Source of the DNA: an uncultured Erythrobacter sp.
GTDB lineage: Bacteria; Pseudomonadota; Alphaproteobacteria; Sphingomonadales; Sphingomonadaceae
Assembly (NCBI RefSeq): GCF_958304185.1
Contig: NZ_OY284437.1
Coordinates: forward strand, 124,001-188,000
Direction of reading: 5' to 3'
DNA: 64,000 nt
Shown here: in pieces, positions 55,036-64,000 of the stretch
Position numbering within the stretch: position 1 is the stretch's first letter
Layout of the letters: every line of letters begins with the position of its first letter
Made by a program: the position numbers and the translations under genes
The notes under the pieces: generated by a model
Databases searched by the model: none
What the model was told of the DNA's origin: nothing
The model's input: the letters and a program-made list of their open reading frames with translations, nothing else

Positions 55036-56015
55036 CCGAGGACACAGCCCGCCGCTTCGCCCGCGTGGCGCTGGGCCATGTGGCGCGGCCTTTCCCTTAC
55101 AAGGACGATCATGTGTTCACGGGGCCGGAAGACCTGCGCCTGCCCCAGGCCGCCCATCCGGTGTTCTTCGGCAGCTTCGACTGGCATTCCTGCGTCCACG
55201 GCTGGTGGACGCTGCTGACTGTGCGGCGAATTTACCCCGATATGCCCGAGGCGGCGGCAATTGAGGCCTTGGCCGACGAAACCTTTACCGAGGCGAAGCT
55301 GGCGGTGGAGCTGGCCTACCTCGACCGTCCGGGATCGCGGGGGTTCGAGCGGCCCTATGGCTGGGGCTGGCTGATGTATCTCCACCACGAGGCTTCGCGG
55401 CATGAGGACCACGCATGGGCCGCGCGGCTCGAACCGCTCGCTCGCGCGTTTGCGGCGCGGCTTCGCGATTATCTCGGCATCCTCACCTATCCAATCACGG
55501 TTGGCACCCATTTCAACACCGCCTTCGCGCTGGTGCTGGCGCGCCGCTGGGCAGTCGGCCTCGATCCCGAACTCGTCATGCTGATCGACGACTGGGCGGA
55601 GCGCGCCTTCGGCCACCGCCGCGACTATGCCGGGTGGGAGCCGGGGGGTGACGAATTCCTCTCGCCGGTCCTGACCGCTGCGCTGCTCATGGCGGAAGTC
55701 CGCCCGCATCTCGCATTTGCCCCGTGGTTTGAGGCGCTGGTGGTCGCAAACGGCTGGCTGACGCGCGAATGCCGCCCGGTCACGGTATCCGATCGCAGCG
55801 ACGGCAAGATCGCGCATCTCGACGGGCTGAACCTCAGCCGCGCTTGGTGCCTCAATGCCATTGCCGCGCGGCTAGGGGGAGAGGCGGAGCGCGCCGGGCT
55901 TTATCAGCTTGCCGACCAGCACCTCGCGGCCGCGCTCCCCCATGTCGAGGGCGACTACATGGGCGAACACTGGCTCGCGAGCTTCGCCTTGCTCGCGCTG
56001 CTGCCCGAGCGCTGA
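55026..56015 (+). CDS. DUF2891 protein
   Basis: 329 residues from the GTG at 55026, ten bases inside the DUF979 gene. Contains DUF2891 features: HPVFFGSFDWHSCVHGWWTLL (about residues 40-60), RPYGWGWLMYLHHEA, and GGDEFLSPVLTAALLMAEV. It resembles an alpha-helical (alpha/alpha)6-barrel, perhaps a hydrolase or epimerase of an amino- or sugar-acid. His and Glu/Asp residues in these motifs could be catalytic. It lacks a signal peptide. Function unknown; linkage suggests a role with 5-oxoproline or its source. Confidence 0.78.
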   Translation: MELTEDTARRFARVALGHVARPFPYKDDHVFTGPEDLRLPQAAHPVFFGSFDWHSCVHGWWTLLTVRRIYPDMPEAAAIEALADETFTEAKLAVELAYLDRPGSRGFERPYGWGWLMYLHHEASRHEDHAWAARLEPLARAFAARLRDYLGILTYPITVGTHFNTAFALVLARRWAVGLDPELVMLIDDWAERAFGHRRDYAGWEPGGDEFLSPVLTAALLMAEVRPHLAFAPWFEALVVANGWLTRECRPVTVSDRSDGKIAHLDGLNLSRAWCLNAIAARLGGEAERAGLYQLADQHLAAALPHVEGDYMGEHWLASFALLALLPER

Positions 56016-56123
56016 CGCCGCCCGCAGAAGGCCTTAACGGGGGCGGCAAGTTGACCGCCGCCTGTCGTCTGTTAGCCTCTCCCGCTTAAGCCCCGCCAAA
56101 AGGGGTAACAGGGGGAGAGGGCC

Positions 56124-57617
56124 TTGCGACAATTGCAGGGAATGGATGCGTCCTTCGTCGCGCTGGAAACGCGCAATTCGCCGATGCACATCGGTTCGAT
56201 CCTCATTTACAACCCGGAGACCGCACCCGGCAGCTTCGTGCGCTTCAAGGACATCCTGCAATTCATTGGCGCCCGCGCGCAGCTGAGCCGCACCATGCGC
56301 CAGCGGTTGGTGCGCGTGCCGTTCGATCTCGATTACCCCTATTGGGTCGAGGATCCGGACTTTGATCTCGAATATCACGTGCGCCATGTCGCCTTGCCCA
56401 GACCCGGCGACTGGCGGCAATTGTGCATTCAGGCCGCCCGCATCTTCGCCCGGCCGCTCGATCTGGATCGCCCGCCGTGGGAGTTCACTGTGGTCGAGGG
56501 GCTCGACAATGTCCCCGGCGTCTCCCCGGGCAGCTTCGCGATGGTCACCAAAGTCCACCACGCGGCGATCGACGGGATGAGCGGGATCGATCTGATGGAG
56601 GCGCTGCACACGCTGCGCCCAAATGATCCGCCCCCGAACCAGCCCGACACCTGGAAGCCCGAGCGCCTCCCCAACCCCATCGAACTGCTCGGCAAAAGCT
56701 ATTTCAACGCCGTCACCAATCCGCTGCGGCAGCTTGAGGTCGCCGCCAAGGCCGCGCCGGGGCTGGCCAAGGCGATCAAGGGGCTGGTGGTCAAGGACTT
56801 CACCGTTAGCGCCGACATGATCGCGCCCAAATCGCGCTTCAACCGCGCAATCTCCCCGCACCGGGTGGTCGAAGGGCGCAGCTTTAAGCTGGCCGACATC
56901 AAGGCGATCCGCGCGTTGGCCGAAGGCGCGAAGGTCAATGACGTGTTCCTCGCGATCATCGGCGGAGCGATGCGGCAGTATCTGCTGGCCAAGGACGACC
57001 TGCCCAAGAAGACCCTGACCGCGATGGCCCCGATCTCGGTTCGCGCAGGCGGCGAGAAGGGCGATATGGGCAATCAGGTCGCCGCGATGATCGCGCCGCT
57101 CGGCACCCATATCGCAGACCCGGCCGAGCGATTGGCCTTCGTCTTCTCGCAGACCGCCAACAGCAAGGCGATGTCCGACGCGATCGGCGCGCGCAACATG
57201 ACCGAGATGAGCAAGGTCTCCCCGGCGCTGTTCATGGCGCTGGGAGCGCAGCTTTACACCCGGCTCGGCCTTGCCAATCGCGGGGTGGCTCCGCCGTTCA
57301 CCACCGTGGTCACCAACGTCCCCGGCCCGCCGGTCCCGATCCATTTTGCCGGCGCGCGGCTGGAAAGCATGATGGGCCTGCTGTGCCTGACCGACGGCCT
57401 CGGCCTTGGCCATGTGGTGCAATCCTATTGCGACGAGGCGACCATCGCATTCACCGCCGACCGCGAGCTGTTGCCCGATCCCGATTTCTACGTGAAATGC
57501 ATCGAGGATAGTTTTGCAGAGCTGCTGGCTGCTAAACAACACGCCGCAGCCGCTCCGAAAGCGGAGGCAGCACCCGCCAAGCGCAAACGCGCCGCAGGCA
57601 AGGCCAAGCGGGCATGA
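56124..57617 (+). CDS. wax ester synthase/diacylglycerol acyltransferase (WS/DGAT)
   Basis: Esterifies fatty alcohol or diacylglycerol with acyl-CoA to make storage lipid. 497 residues from the TTG at 56124, preceded by GGGGGAGAGG; the ATG at 56142 lacks a ribosome site. The catalytic HHxxxDG motif is VHHAAIDGMSG near residue 147. Other typical segments are LDLDRPPWEFTVVEGL, ISVRAGGEKGDMGNQV and TNVPGPPVPIHFAG. A Lys/Ala-rich tail follows (AAPKAEAAPAKRKRAAGKAKR), resembling a PHA/lipid-granule or DNA-binding tail. The next gene is a hydrolase in the same direction. Confidence 0.92.
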   Translation: MRQLQGMDASFVALETRNSPMHIGSILIYNPETAPGSFVRFKDILQFIGARAQLSRTMRQRLVRVPFDLDYPYWVEDPDFDLEYHVRHVALPRPGDWRQLCIQAARIFARPLDLDRPPWEFTVVEGLDNVPGVSPGSFAMVTKVHHAAIDGMSGIDLMEALHTLRPNDPPPNQPDTWKPERLPNPIELLGKSYFNAVTNPLRQLEVAAKAAPGLAKAIKGLVVKDFTVSADMIAPKSRFNRAISPHRVVEGRSFKLADIKAIRALAEGAKVNDVFLAIIGGAMRQYLLAKDDLPKKTLTAMAPISVRAGGEKGDMGNQVAAMIAPLGTHIADPAERLAFVFSQTANSKAMSDAIGARNMTEMSKVSPALFMALGAQLYTRLGLANRGVAPPFTTVVTNVPGPPVPIHFAGARLESMMGLLCLTDGLGLGHVVQSYCDEATIAFTADRELLPDPDFYVKCIEDSFAELLAAKQHAAAAPKAEAAPAKRKRAAGKAKRA

Positions 57618-57652
57618 CTGGCCGGAAGCCCCGAACAGCGAAGGAAAACACA

Positions 57653-58450
57653 ATGACCGCAACAGCAACGGCCGCCGCACAATTCGCCCCTCCGCCGCGC
57701 CCACCGAGCCGGATCTGGACCTTCATCGAAGGGCGCGCGGTGTTCGAACTGGGTGCGTTCTACATGACCCGCCCGCTCCTGTCGCACCTGCCCAAGGGGG
57801 ATGGGCACGCGGTGCAGGTTCTGCCCGGCTTCATGGCCTCCAACTCCTCGACCGTGCCGATGCGGCGCCTGCTCAAGGGGCTGGGCTATGACGCCCACGG
57901 CTGGGATAGCGGGCGCAACGTCCGGGTCGACAATGCGCTGATCACGCGGCTGGAGAACCAGCTCAAGCGGCTGAATGACGACAGCGGGCGCAAGGTCTCG
58001 CTGGTCGGGTGGAGCCTTGGCGGGGTGCTGGCGCGCGAACTTGCCAAGCTGCATCCTGATCGCGTGCGGCTGGTGATCAGCCTCGGCAGCCCGATTTCCG
58101 ATGACCGCAACCACACCAGCGCAGCGCGGTTGTTCGAGCTCTTGAACGGCAAGGAACCCGAGCCGATGCGCGGCGGGCGCTTTCGCCGTCTTGATGAGGC
58201 GCCGCCGGTGCCGACCACCTCGATCCTGACCAAGACCGACGGGATCGTACACTGGCGCGGATCGGTCCAGAAACCGACCCGCACGCCGAGCGAGAATATC
58301 GAAGTCCACGCCAGCCATTGCGGGCTCGGGGTCAATCCCAGCGTGATGATCGCGATTGCCGATCGCCTCGCGCAGCCCGAAAACGCCTGGACCCCGTTCG
58401 CGCCATCGCTGGCGGTCCAATGGATGTTTCCGAAGACGAGCCTGGATTAG
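57653..58450 (+). CDS. alpha/beta hydrolase, lipase-like, partner of WS/DGAT
   Basis: 265 residues from the ATG at 57653 (AAGGA 8 bases upstream; the ATG at 57614 overlapping the previous stop is a weaker option). N-terminal Ala/Pro-rich segment, then VQVLPGFMASNSSTVPMRRLLKGLGYDAHGW, nucleophile elbow GWSLGGVLA (about residue 122) and a His near HASHCGLGVNPSVM. It is the lipase or esterase type commonly found beside WS/DGAT genes, probably acting on neutral lipid. Cytoplasmic. Confidence 0.85.
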   Translation: MTATATAAAQFAPPPRPPSRIWTFIEGRAVFELGAFYMTRPLLSHLPKGDGHAVQVLPGFMASNSSTVPMRRLLKGLGYDAHGWDSGRNVRVDNALITRLENQLKRLNDDSGRKVSLVGWSLGGVLARELAKLHPDRVRLVISLGSPISDDRNHTSAARLFELLNGKEPEPMRGGRFRRLDEAPPVPTTSILTKTDGIVHWRGSVQKPTRTPSENIEVHASHCGLGVNPSVMIAIADRLAQPENAWTPFAPSLAVQWMFPKTSLD

Positions 58451-58525
58451 GTGTTCCGGGCTGACTGAACGCCGAGTGGCAGACATCTGCCACGCTTTCG
58501 CGCCATCATCACCGGCCCAGATGCC

Positions 58526-58918
58526 TCATCGAAGGGTATTGCGTTTGGCGAGGGCAATACCTGCCAGATTTTGCTGTCGCGGTGTCCAGATAAGACGTCT
58601 CGGTCGTCCTGAAGCCGCGCATTCCTCATATTTGGCGAGGTGATCCGAAGCTGCAACCGAACGACAACGGGATGAACCACTCGCCTGCCGGATGACTTCT
58701 AACGAGTCGCCAACCAGATCAAATTCAGGCTCGCCCAGCGATTGCGCGAGTTGAAGAGCTAGCCGGAGGGCGAGCCATTCGGCGTCACTGCTCGTGCCGT
58801 ATCCCAAGTAATCGTAGAAGTAGCTTGCGCCGCGCGCGACCACGGCCGCCTCCAAGGGGCCAGGATTGGGTCGGCAGCCGCCGTCGAAGTAAACTTTAAG
58901 CGATTTCCGCTGTGACAC
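58526..58918 (-). CDS. RNase H-like protein with altered fourth acidic residue
   Basis: 130 residues, RNase H fold. First Asp in YFDGGCRPNPG (about residue 11), Glu in DAEWLALRLAL (about residue 46), Asp in GDSLEVI (about residue 71). The final motif reads TPRQQNLAGIALAKR where relatives have PREQN-x-x-AD-x-LA, so Ile stands where the fourth acidic residue is expected. The GTG start at 58918 has only a weak ribosome site. Composition is less GC-rich than neighbours. It may be a divergent or inactive RNase H1 of the reverse-transcriptase-like group. Confidence 0.7.
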   Translation of the reverse strand: MSQRKSLKVYFDGGCRPNPGPLEAAVVARGASYFYDYLGYGTSSDAEWLALRLALQLAQSLGEPEFDLVGDSLEVIRQASGSSRCRSVAASDHLAKYEECAASGRPRRLIWTPRQQNLAGIALAKRNTLR

Positions 58919-59299
58919 TCGACGTTACCCCGTGGGAGCCTTCCGGTGCGCTGGACGGAAAAGCACGATCAATGTCTGAGGGTGAAATAGCATAGCTGCG
59001 TGCCGCCGCTATGGCAGCTTTCGGTGAGATTCACTTTGAAATTTCACGTTTGAGGACGGGCATCGTGTCGCCTGTTCCACAAAGACCGGTCTCACGGCTG
59101 GCTTTTGGCGGCGTGGGAGGTTGGCTGAATTGCCAAAAGCCTGCCAGTGGGTAGCAAACCGTGACTGAAACCGTAGCAGCCGCGCGGACTGTTTTTCTCA
59201 TTATCTCTGAGACTTGTGCCTGAATTATGGGCGCCAAACCGTAGCAAACACGATCCGAAGACCGTATTTGAGACGATTTTGTGTTTCTTTTTGGTATGT
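58919..59299. other. 381-base region between the RNase H-like gene and tRNA-Leu
   Basis: No gene recognised. It is somewhat richer in A+T than its surroundings. An 11-base direct repeat AAACCGTAGCA occurs at 59168-59178 and 59236-59246. No copy of the tRNA 3' end was found that would mark an integration site. Confidence 0.4.
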
Positions 59300-59386
59300 T
59301 GGTGCCCAGAAGAGGACTCGAACCTCCACGCCCTTGCGAGCGCCAGCACCTGAAGCTGGTGCGTCTACCAATTCCGCCATCTGGGC
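59300..59386 (-). tRNA. tRNA-Leu (anticodon CAG)
   Basis: Class II tRNA of 87 bases including an encoded CCA. Acceptor GCCCAGA/TCTGGGC, discriminator A. D-arm with loop GGAATTGGTAGAC, anticodon arm CCAGC-TTCAGGT-GCTGG (anticodon CAG), a long variable arm, and a T-arm with GGTTCGAGTCC. It reads CUG codons, the commonest Leu codon in this GC-rich genome. Confidence 0.97.
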
Positions 59387-59647
59387 ACGGTGCATCCGGT
59401 CATCGCTGCCGGAAGCTGGGTAGGCGCGGGCCATTAGCGGGGGGGTGGGGGTGCTGTCAATGCAAACCTTGCTCGCCGTGTAAGCGAAGCCTGACCGGCT
59501 GCTTCGGCCTGTCGGAACGCCCGCAAAGCGCCTTGGCAATCCCGGCGATTCCCGCCACCGGAACCCTTGCCTCGCCCGCTTCGTTGAAGCAAAGCGCGGG
59601 CAGCACAACGCCCTGCACTGTCTCAGGCCACGAAGAGCACCCAAACC

Positions 59648-60610
59648 ATGCCCACCTCCTCCCCGCTTTCCGGCCAGCTGGTCACGATTTTCGGCGGCAC
59701 CGGCTATATCGGCAATTATGTCGCGCAGGCGCTGCTCGCTCGCGGTGCCCGGGTTCGGCTCGCCAGCCGCGCGCCCGGCAAGGCGCAGGATCTGAAGCCG
59801 CTTGCCAATCTGGGCCAGTTGCAGCTGATGCCGTGCGATATCACCCGCGAGGAGCACGTCGCTGCTGCAATCGATGGGGCGGGCTATGTGGTCAACCTCG
59901 TCGGTGCGTTCACCGGCGATCTCGAAAAGCTGATGGGTGAGGCCCCCGGCACCATCGCGCGGCTCGCCGCAGCGGGCGGCGTCAAGGCCTTCGTCCAGAT
60001 CAGCGCGATCGGCGCCGACGCGGGCTCGCCCACCGCTTACGCGCGCGGCAAGGCGCTGGGCGAGCAGCGCGTGCTCGCCGCTTTTCCCGCCGCGACGGTG
60101 CTGCGGCCCTCGATCGTGTTCGGCAAGGACGACAACTTCCTCAACCTGTTCGGCGGGATGATCGAGATGCTCCCGGTGCTCCCGGTGTTCGGACCGGAGG
60201 CGAAGTTGCAGCTGGTCTATGCCGATGACGTGGCCGAGGCGATTGCAGTGGCGCTGGAGCACCCTGAACGCCACGGTGGCCACACCTATGAGCTGGGCGG
60301 GCCGGAGCAGCTCAGCATGATGGAGATCCACGAGCGGATCGCCGAGGCCCAAGGGCGCAAGCGCACCTTCCTCGCCGTGCCCGATGGCCTCAGCGCGACC
60401 TTCGCCGCGATCCCCGGCACGCCGATGAGCCGCGATCAGTGGACGCTGCTGAAGCCCGGCAGCACGGTCGCGCCCGGTGCGCGCGGGTTCGCCGAATTGG
60501 GGATCGAGCCCAAGCCCCTCGGCCTGTTCCTCGACAAGTGGATGCTGCGTTACCGCAAGCATGGCCGGTTCGGCGCGGCCAATGATCGGGCCAAGGCGCG
60601 CAAGGGGTAG
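59648..60610 (+). CDS. NAD(P)-binding epimerase-like protein (complex I NDUFA9 type)
   Basis: 320 residues, atypical SDR. Dinucleotide motif IFGGTGYIGNYVAQALLARG (about residues 14-33), then FVQISAIGADAGSPTAYARGKALGEQRVL (about residues 120-148) with a YxxxK-like YARGK. It resembles NDUFA9/Coq11-type proteins that accompany respiratory complex I or quinone enzymes; catalysis is uncertain. No operon partner is seen. Confidence 0.85.
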   Translation: MPTSSPLSGQLVTIFGGTGYIGNYVAQALLARGARVRLASRAPGKAQDLKPLANLGQLQLMPCDITREEHVAAAIDGAGYVVNLVGAFTGDLEKLMGEAPGTIARLAAAGGVKAFVQISAIGADAGSPTAYARGKALGEQRVLAAFPAATVLRPSIVFGKDDNFLNLFGGMIEMLPVLPVFGPEAKLQLVYADDVAEAIAVALEHPERHGGHTYELGGPEQLSMMEIHERIAEAQGRKRTFLAVPDGLSATFAAIPGTPMSRDQWTLLKPGSTVAPGARGFAELGIEPKPLGLFLDKWMLRYRKHGRFGAANDRAKARKG

Positions 60611-60640
60611 CGCACGAATGGCGGCCTTCGCGCTGCTAGG

Positions 60641-61759
60641 TTACTCCCGATCGCCCAGCCATCGCAGAACGCGGTCGGCTACGAGGCGGTGATCGGCCGG
60701 GTCTAGGTGGGAATAGCAAGCGGTCAGGCCGAAGTTGCGGTCCATCGTCAACAAGCTCACCTGCCTGCGATCAGCAGGGGACAGGTGAGCAAGCGCGGCT
60801 TCATGCGCGGTGCGCGACGGGAGGTGCCCGTAATCGAGCAGCACGATTCGCGCCGCCGGGTTCTCGCGGCGCAGGCGCTGCACGAAGCGTGCGATAGCCG
60901 GAACGATCGCTGTCCGGACGGCGTCGACCGTAGGCAGGGCGTCTGTGGTCAGGATAGGGGGTTCAAAGTCGTTCTCACCTAGACCGATGATCATAAGTTC
61001 GGGACGCCACGTCGTCGGCCGCCGGTAGAGTCCAGCAACGGCTGGCACCGCGCGTTCATAGAGCGAGGGCATCGTCGGCCAAGCCCGCTGATAGACGAAG
61101 TTCCGCACGAACCCAGCACCCGAATAGGCGTTAATCTGGTAATCAGCATCGAGCGCATTGGCGACAAGTACCGGCCAAGCAAGGCTGGTATCGGTCGCTT
61201 CCCAGATCTTCTGATCGGTGCACTCAAAGGAGGCTGCGCTCATCGCGAAGCCGGGCATGAACGAATCGCCGATGAACTCGATCTGTCGGAGTTTTGGCGG
61301 TGCGGGCGGGAGCGTTCGGCCCGAGGGCGGGACATAGACGCCGGCAATCTGGATTATCGCAAAGCGGTCCTCGTCGATCCGTTCGAGCCGGAGCGTGTGC
61401 GCCTCGTCCGAGAGACCTTCGACCACGAAAACAGGCGCAACGAGTGTGTCGAGGACGCCGATGCCAGCACCGTCGATACTGACGCGCCACCGCGATCGTC
61501 CGGAGAACGGGCCGATCAGCGCCGAGGCGCCGACAAACCGCGCCTCGGCATAGACCCCAGGCCAGCCGCTGGCGAACCCCGATCCCTGAACGATGGTTCG
61601 GCCGCCTAGCTTCAGCGGCACTGCTTGCGTGTTCGCCGCGATGGCGTCGGGTCCGACGGGCTTCAGGTGCGGCGCGGCCCACAGCGGGGCAAAGCCCAAA
61701 AGGCTTGCGATGATCGGCGCCAGCCAAGCCGCTTTCGACCGTCTCCCTGTGGGCACCAT
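60641..61759 (-). CDS. exported SGNH/GDSL esterase, CE2-like
   Basis: 372 residues from the ATG at 61759 (GGAGG upstream). Signal segment (residues 8-28), an N-terminal beta-sandwich domain as in carbohydrate esterase family 2, and a C-terminal SGNH domain: block I FIGDSFMPGF (about residue 166; Ser), block III GLGENDFEP (Gly-x-Asn-like GEND), and a late DPADHRLVADRV carrying the catalytic Asp/His. Probably deacetylates an extracellular sugar or glucan. Divergent from, and unlinked to, its neighbours. Confidence 0.82.
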   Translation of the reverse strand: MVPTGRRSKAAWLAPIIASLLGFAPLWAAPHLKPVGPDAIAANTQAVPLKLGGRTIVQGSGFASGWPGVYAEARFVGASALIGPFSGRSRWRVSIDGAGIGVLDTLVAPVFVVEGLSDEAHTLRLERIDEDRFAIIQIAGVYVPPSGRTLPPAPPKLRQIEFIGDSFMPGFAMSAASFECTDQKIWEATDTSLAWPVLVANALDADYQINAYSGAGFVRNFVYQRAWPTMPSLYERAVPAVAGLYRRPTTWRPELMIIGLGENDFEPPILTTDALPTVDAVRTAIVPAIARFVQRLRRENPAARIVLLDYGHLPSRTAHEAALAHLSPADRRQVSLLTMDRNFGLTACYSHLDPADHRLVADRVLRWLGDRE

Positions 61760-61866
61760 TGCCACTCCCTCCAACGAAGCGCTGCGCGCAGGCAGCGGAC
61801 TGTTTGCAAACCCAGCTTCACTCCGGCGCAAACCGGGGTGAAGAGGGAGTGGATCAGGAGCCGGTC

Positions 61867-62748
61867 TTAACCCAGTGCGGCGGCGTAGAGCGCCTTGAGG
61901 TCAGCCTCACCGCGCGCGGCGGCCGTGGCGTCATAGGCCGGGCTGTCGGCCACCATCCAGCCGTGATCGCCCGGATAGACGGTCACCACCGCGCCGACCT
62001 TGGCTGCTTCGGCTGCTTCGGCAAAGGTGGTCTTGTCGGCTGGGGCTTCGGCGTCATCATCCTGCGCCACCGCGATCAGCAGGCTGGCATCGACCTTGTC
62101 GAGCAGCTTGTGCGGGCTCATCGGATTGTCGGGCCGCACCAGTCCGCCGCCGTGGAAGCTCGCCGCGGCCTTGATCCGGGCGGGCACCGCCGCTGCGCTC
62201 CAGATCGTGAACGGCCCGCCCATGCAATAGCCCTGCGTGCCGATCCCGTGCGCCTGATCGACGCCTTCCTGCCGGTCGAGCCAATCGACGATGGCGGTCG
62301 CATCCCGCATGATCGCAGCGGCATCGAGTTTCTTGCGCCACGGGCCGACCTTCTGGAAGCCGCCGTCCGCGATGAAAGTGGCGAAATCGGCGAACTGTTC
62401 GCCGGTGACGTCGCGGTAATAGGGGTTCACCACCAGCACGGCGTAGCCTGCCTGCGCGAGCTTGCGGGCGATGTTGCGCTTGGCTTCGCGGATGCTGGCG
62501 ATGTCGGGCCACAGGATCACGGCGGGGTGGTTGCCGCTTTCAGGCTGGACGAAAAACCCGTCCAGCGTGCCATCCGCGGTCGCGAAACTGACCCCGCGTT
62601 CCTTGAGGCCGGGGAGCGGGTTTTGCGCCACGCTTTCGGCTTCACCCGATGCGCAGGCGGCCAGCGCCGCTGCTCCGGTCAAAGCGCCGAACTGGCGGCG
62701 GCTGATGGTGGCTTTGGCCCATTCGGCCAGCTTGCTTTCTTCGCACAT
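61867..62748 (-). CDS. Tat-exported dienelactone hydrolase-family protein
   Basis: 293 residues from the ATG at 62748 (GGAGAG upstream); upstream in-frame starts run antisense through the next gene. The N-terminus has a twin-arginine signal [19 protein letters not shown] ending in a lipobox-like Cys, so it is exported folded and maybe lipid-anchored. The hydrolase domain has GYCMGG (about residue 177; Cys nucleophile in the dienelactone hydrolase manner), the acid in [11 protein letters not shown] and His in YPGDHGWMV (about residue 258). Substrate unknown. Divergent from the PQQ dehydrogenase gene, 118 bases between starts. Confidence 0.85.
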   Translation of the reverse strand: MCEESKLAEWAKATISRRQFGALTGAAALAACASGEAESVAQNPLPGLKERGVSFATADGTLDGFFVQPESGNHPAVILWPDIASIREAKRNIARKLAQAGYAVLVVNPYYRDVTGEQFADFATFIADGGFQKVGPWRKKLDAAAIMRDATAIVDWLDRQEGVDQAHGIGTQGYCMGGPFTIWSAAAVPARIKAAASFHGGGLVRPDNPMSPHKLLDKVDASLLIAVAQDDDAEAPADKTTFAEAAEAAKVGAVVTVYPGDHGWMVADSPAYDATAAARGEADLKALYAAALG

Positions 62749-62866
62749 TGAAATCTCTCCTGCGGCCCCCGCCATCGCCACAGATAGGCAGGAGCGGCGG
62801 GCATGGACAAGCGCTGATTGTGGGGGCAACATAGGTGGCAAAAGAAAACACAGGAGAGTGGGATCG

Positions 62867-64000
62867 ATGGACCTGAAGCGGTGGACGCTGGGCGCAGCAT
62901 TATTGCTGTCGGCAGGCACGCTGGCCAATTGCAGCCAGATTTTCGGCGGAGCTGACGGGGGCGAGGAGGGGCGCATCACCTCCGCCGTGCTGGTCGGCGC
63001 GGATGGCGATTCGGCCAACTGGGTGAGCCATGGGCGCACCTATTCCGAACAGCGCTTTTCTCCGCTGGATGGGGTCAACCGCGAGAATGTCGGCCAGCTC
63101 GGCCTTGCCTGGTATGCCGATATGGACACCGGGCGCGGGCAGGAGGCGACCCCGTTGGTGATCGACGGCAAGCTCTACCTCACCACCGCATGGAGCAAGG
63201 TGAAGGCGTTTGATGCCACCACCGGCGCCAAGCTGTGGGAGTATGACCCACAGGTTCCGGGCGAAACCGCCGTGAAGGCCTGCTGCGATGTGGTGAACCG
63301 CGGGCTGGCCGCGTGGGGCGACAAGCTGTTCTTCGGCACGCTCGATGGCCGCCTGATCGCGCTCGACCGCGAGACGGGCAAGGTCGCGTGGGAGAAGGTC
63401 ACGGTCGATCAGTCGAAAAGCTACACCATCACCGGCGCGCCGCGCGTGATTGATGGCAAGGTGATCATTGGCAATGGCGGCGCGGAATTCGGCGTGCGAG
63501 GCTTTGTCGCCGCCTATGACGCGGGCAGCGGCGAGCAGTTGTGGAAGTTCTATACCGTGCCCGAAGGCGGGGATGCCAAGGATCAGCCCGCCTATCTCCA
63601 GAAGGCCGCGGAAACGTGGAACATGGATGTGCTCGGCGCCAATGACGCCATTGGCGGTGGCGGGACGGTGTGGGATTCGATGGCCTATGATCCCGAGCTT
63701 GATTTGCTCTATATCGGGGTCGGCAATGGCAGCCCGTGGAACCGCGCCTATCGCAGCCCCGGCAAGGACGGGACGGGGGAAGGGGACAATCTCTACCTCT
63801 CCAGCATCGTCGCGATCCGGCCCAAGACCGGCGAGTACGTCTGGCACTACCAGACCACGCCCGGGGAAACCTGGGACTTCACCGCCACCCAGCACATCAT
63901 GCTCGCCGACATGGAGATCGACGGCAAGCCCCGCAAAGTGCTGATGCAGGCGCCCAAGAACGGGTTCTTCTATGTTATCGACCGCGAGACGGGGAAGTTC
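62867..64000 (+). CDS. PQQ-dependent alcohol dehydrogenase, 3' end outside window
   Basis: Periplasmic quinoprotein oxidising an alcohol, probably passing electrons to cytochrome c. 378 codons from the ATG at 62867 are in the window and the frame is open at the edge. Lipoprotein-like signal ([14 protein letters not shown]; Cys near residue 24). Beta-propeller repeats with [13 protein letters not shown] and [13 protein letters not shown]; the adjacent-Cys motif [12 protein letters not shown] (about residue 143) and the PQQ/metal segment [21 protein letters not shown]. The full protein should be about 650-700 residues, possibly with a C-terminal heme domain that cannot be seen here. Confidence 0.93.
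   Translation, partial: MDLKRWTLGAALLLSAGTLANCSQIFGGADGGEEGRITSAVLVGADGDSANWVSHGRTYSEQRFSPLDGVNRENVGQLGLAWYADMDTGRGQEATPLVIDGKLYLTTAWSKVKAFDATTGAKLWEYDPQVPGETAVKACCDVVNRGLAAWGDKLFFGTLDGRLIALDRETGKVAWEKVTVDQSKSYTITGAPRVIDGKVIIGNGGAEFGVRGFVAAYDAGSGEQLWKFYTVPEGGDAKDQPAYLQKAAETWNMDVLGANDAIGGGGTVWDSMAYDPELDLLYIGVGNGSPWNRAYRSPGKDGTGEGDNLYLSSIVAIRPKTGEYVWHYQTTPGETWDFTATQHIMLADMEIDGKPRKVLMQAPKNGFFYVIDRETGKF

Noticed and set aside
58919-59386. genomic island attachment site at tRNA-Leu
   Set aside because: No integrase and no direct repeat of the tRNA 3' end in the adjacent region within the window.

Overview
The window is about 64 kb of GC-rich chromosome. It most resembles an alphaproteobacterium of the order Sphingomonadales, probably an Erythrobacteraceae-type genome (Erythrobacter, Porphyrobacter or relatives). 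The signs are a TonB-dependent receptor with a tonB/exbB/multiple-exbD cluster, a HrcA-type CIRCE operator at groESL, a canonical alphaproteobacterial parS site, a class II fructose bisphosphatase, and many small exported proteins of sphingomonad type. I see no phage, plasmid, transposase or CRISPR array. Taxonomy is inferred from gene content, not from a search.

Layout. 1-4.8 kb: 3' end of a phosphohexomutase, a DUF2059 exported protein and a ligase-associated Lhr-like helicase. 4.8-8.2 kb (minus strand): tonB, exbB and three exbD genes, with a parS site, an 11-bp tandem repeat and a terminator between the last two exbD genes. 8.6-16.3 kb: an exported protein, homoserine dehydrogenase, two tandem lineage-type exported paralogues, glpX, and a GT87/methyltransferase/GT2 glycosylation group. 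16.6-22.3 kb: groEL-groES under CIRCE, an MscS channel, a MATE exporter, rplL and rplJ. 22.7-23.7 kb: a small HTH/DUF2975/short-peptide unit. 24-34.7 kb: rpoB, a tRNA-like element, rpoC, an unknown gene and gltX.

35.2-56 kb is the accessory part: sdaA, two double-SnoaL proteins, a double cupin, an SDR, a TonB-dependent receptor, a HisD-family dehydrogenase, a LacI regulator, an alpha/beta hydrolase, a MetE-like protein, an HpcH aldolase, an MFS transporter, a fused 5-oxoprolinase/hydantoinase, a DUF969/DUF979 transporter pair and a DUF2891 protein. Four copies of a 16-bp, CG-centred LacI-type operator sit in front of sdaA, the SnoaL operon, the receptor and the hisD-like operon. They tie the cluster into what looks like one regulon for taking up and degrading an unidentified compound that probably yields pyruvate and serine-level intermediates. 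56-64 kb: wax-ester synthase with a hydrolase partner, an odd RNase H-like gene, tRNA-Leu(CAG), an NDUFA9-type epimerase, a CE2-like esterase, a Tat-exported dienelactone hydrolase and the 5' part of a PQQ alcohol dehydrogenase cut by the window end.

The two observations I would look at first are the tRNA-like RNA between rpoB and rpoC (28285-28356), which keeps an 8+5 acceptor/T stack and a class II D-arm but has no anticodon loop, and the LacI operator set that defines the catabolic regulon.
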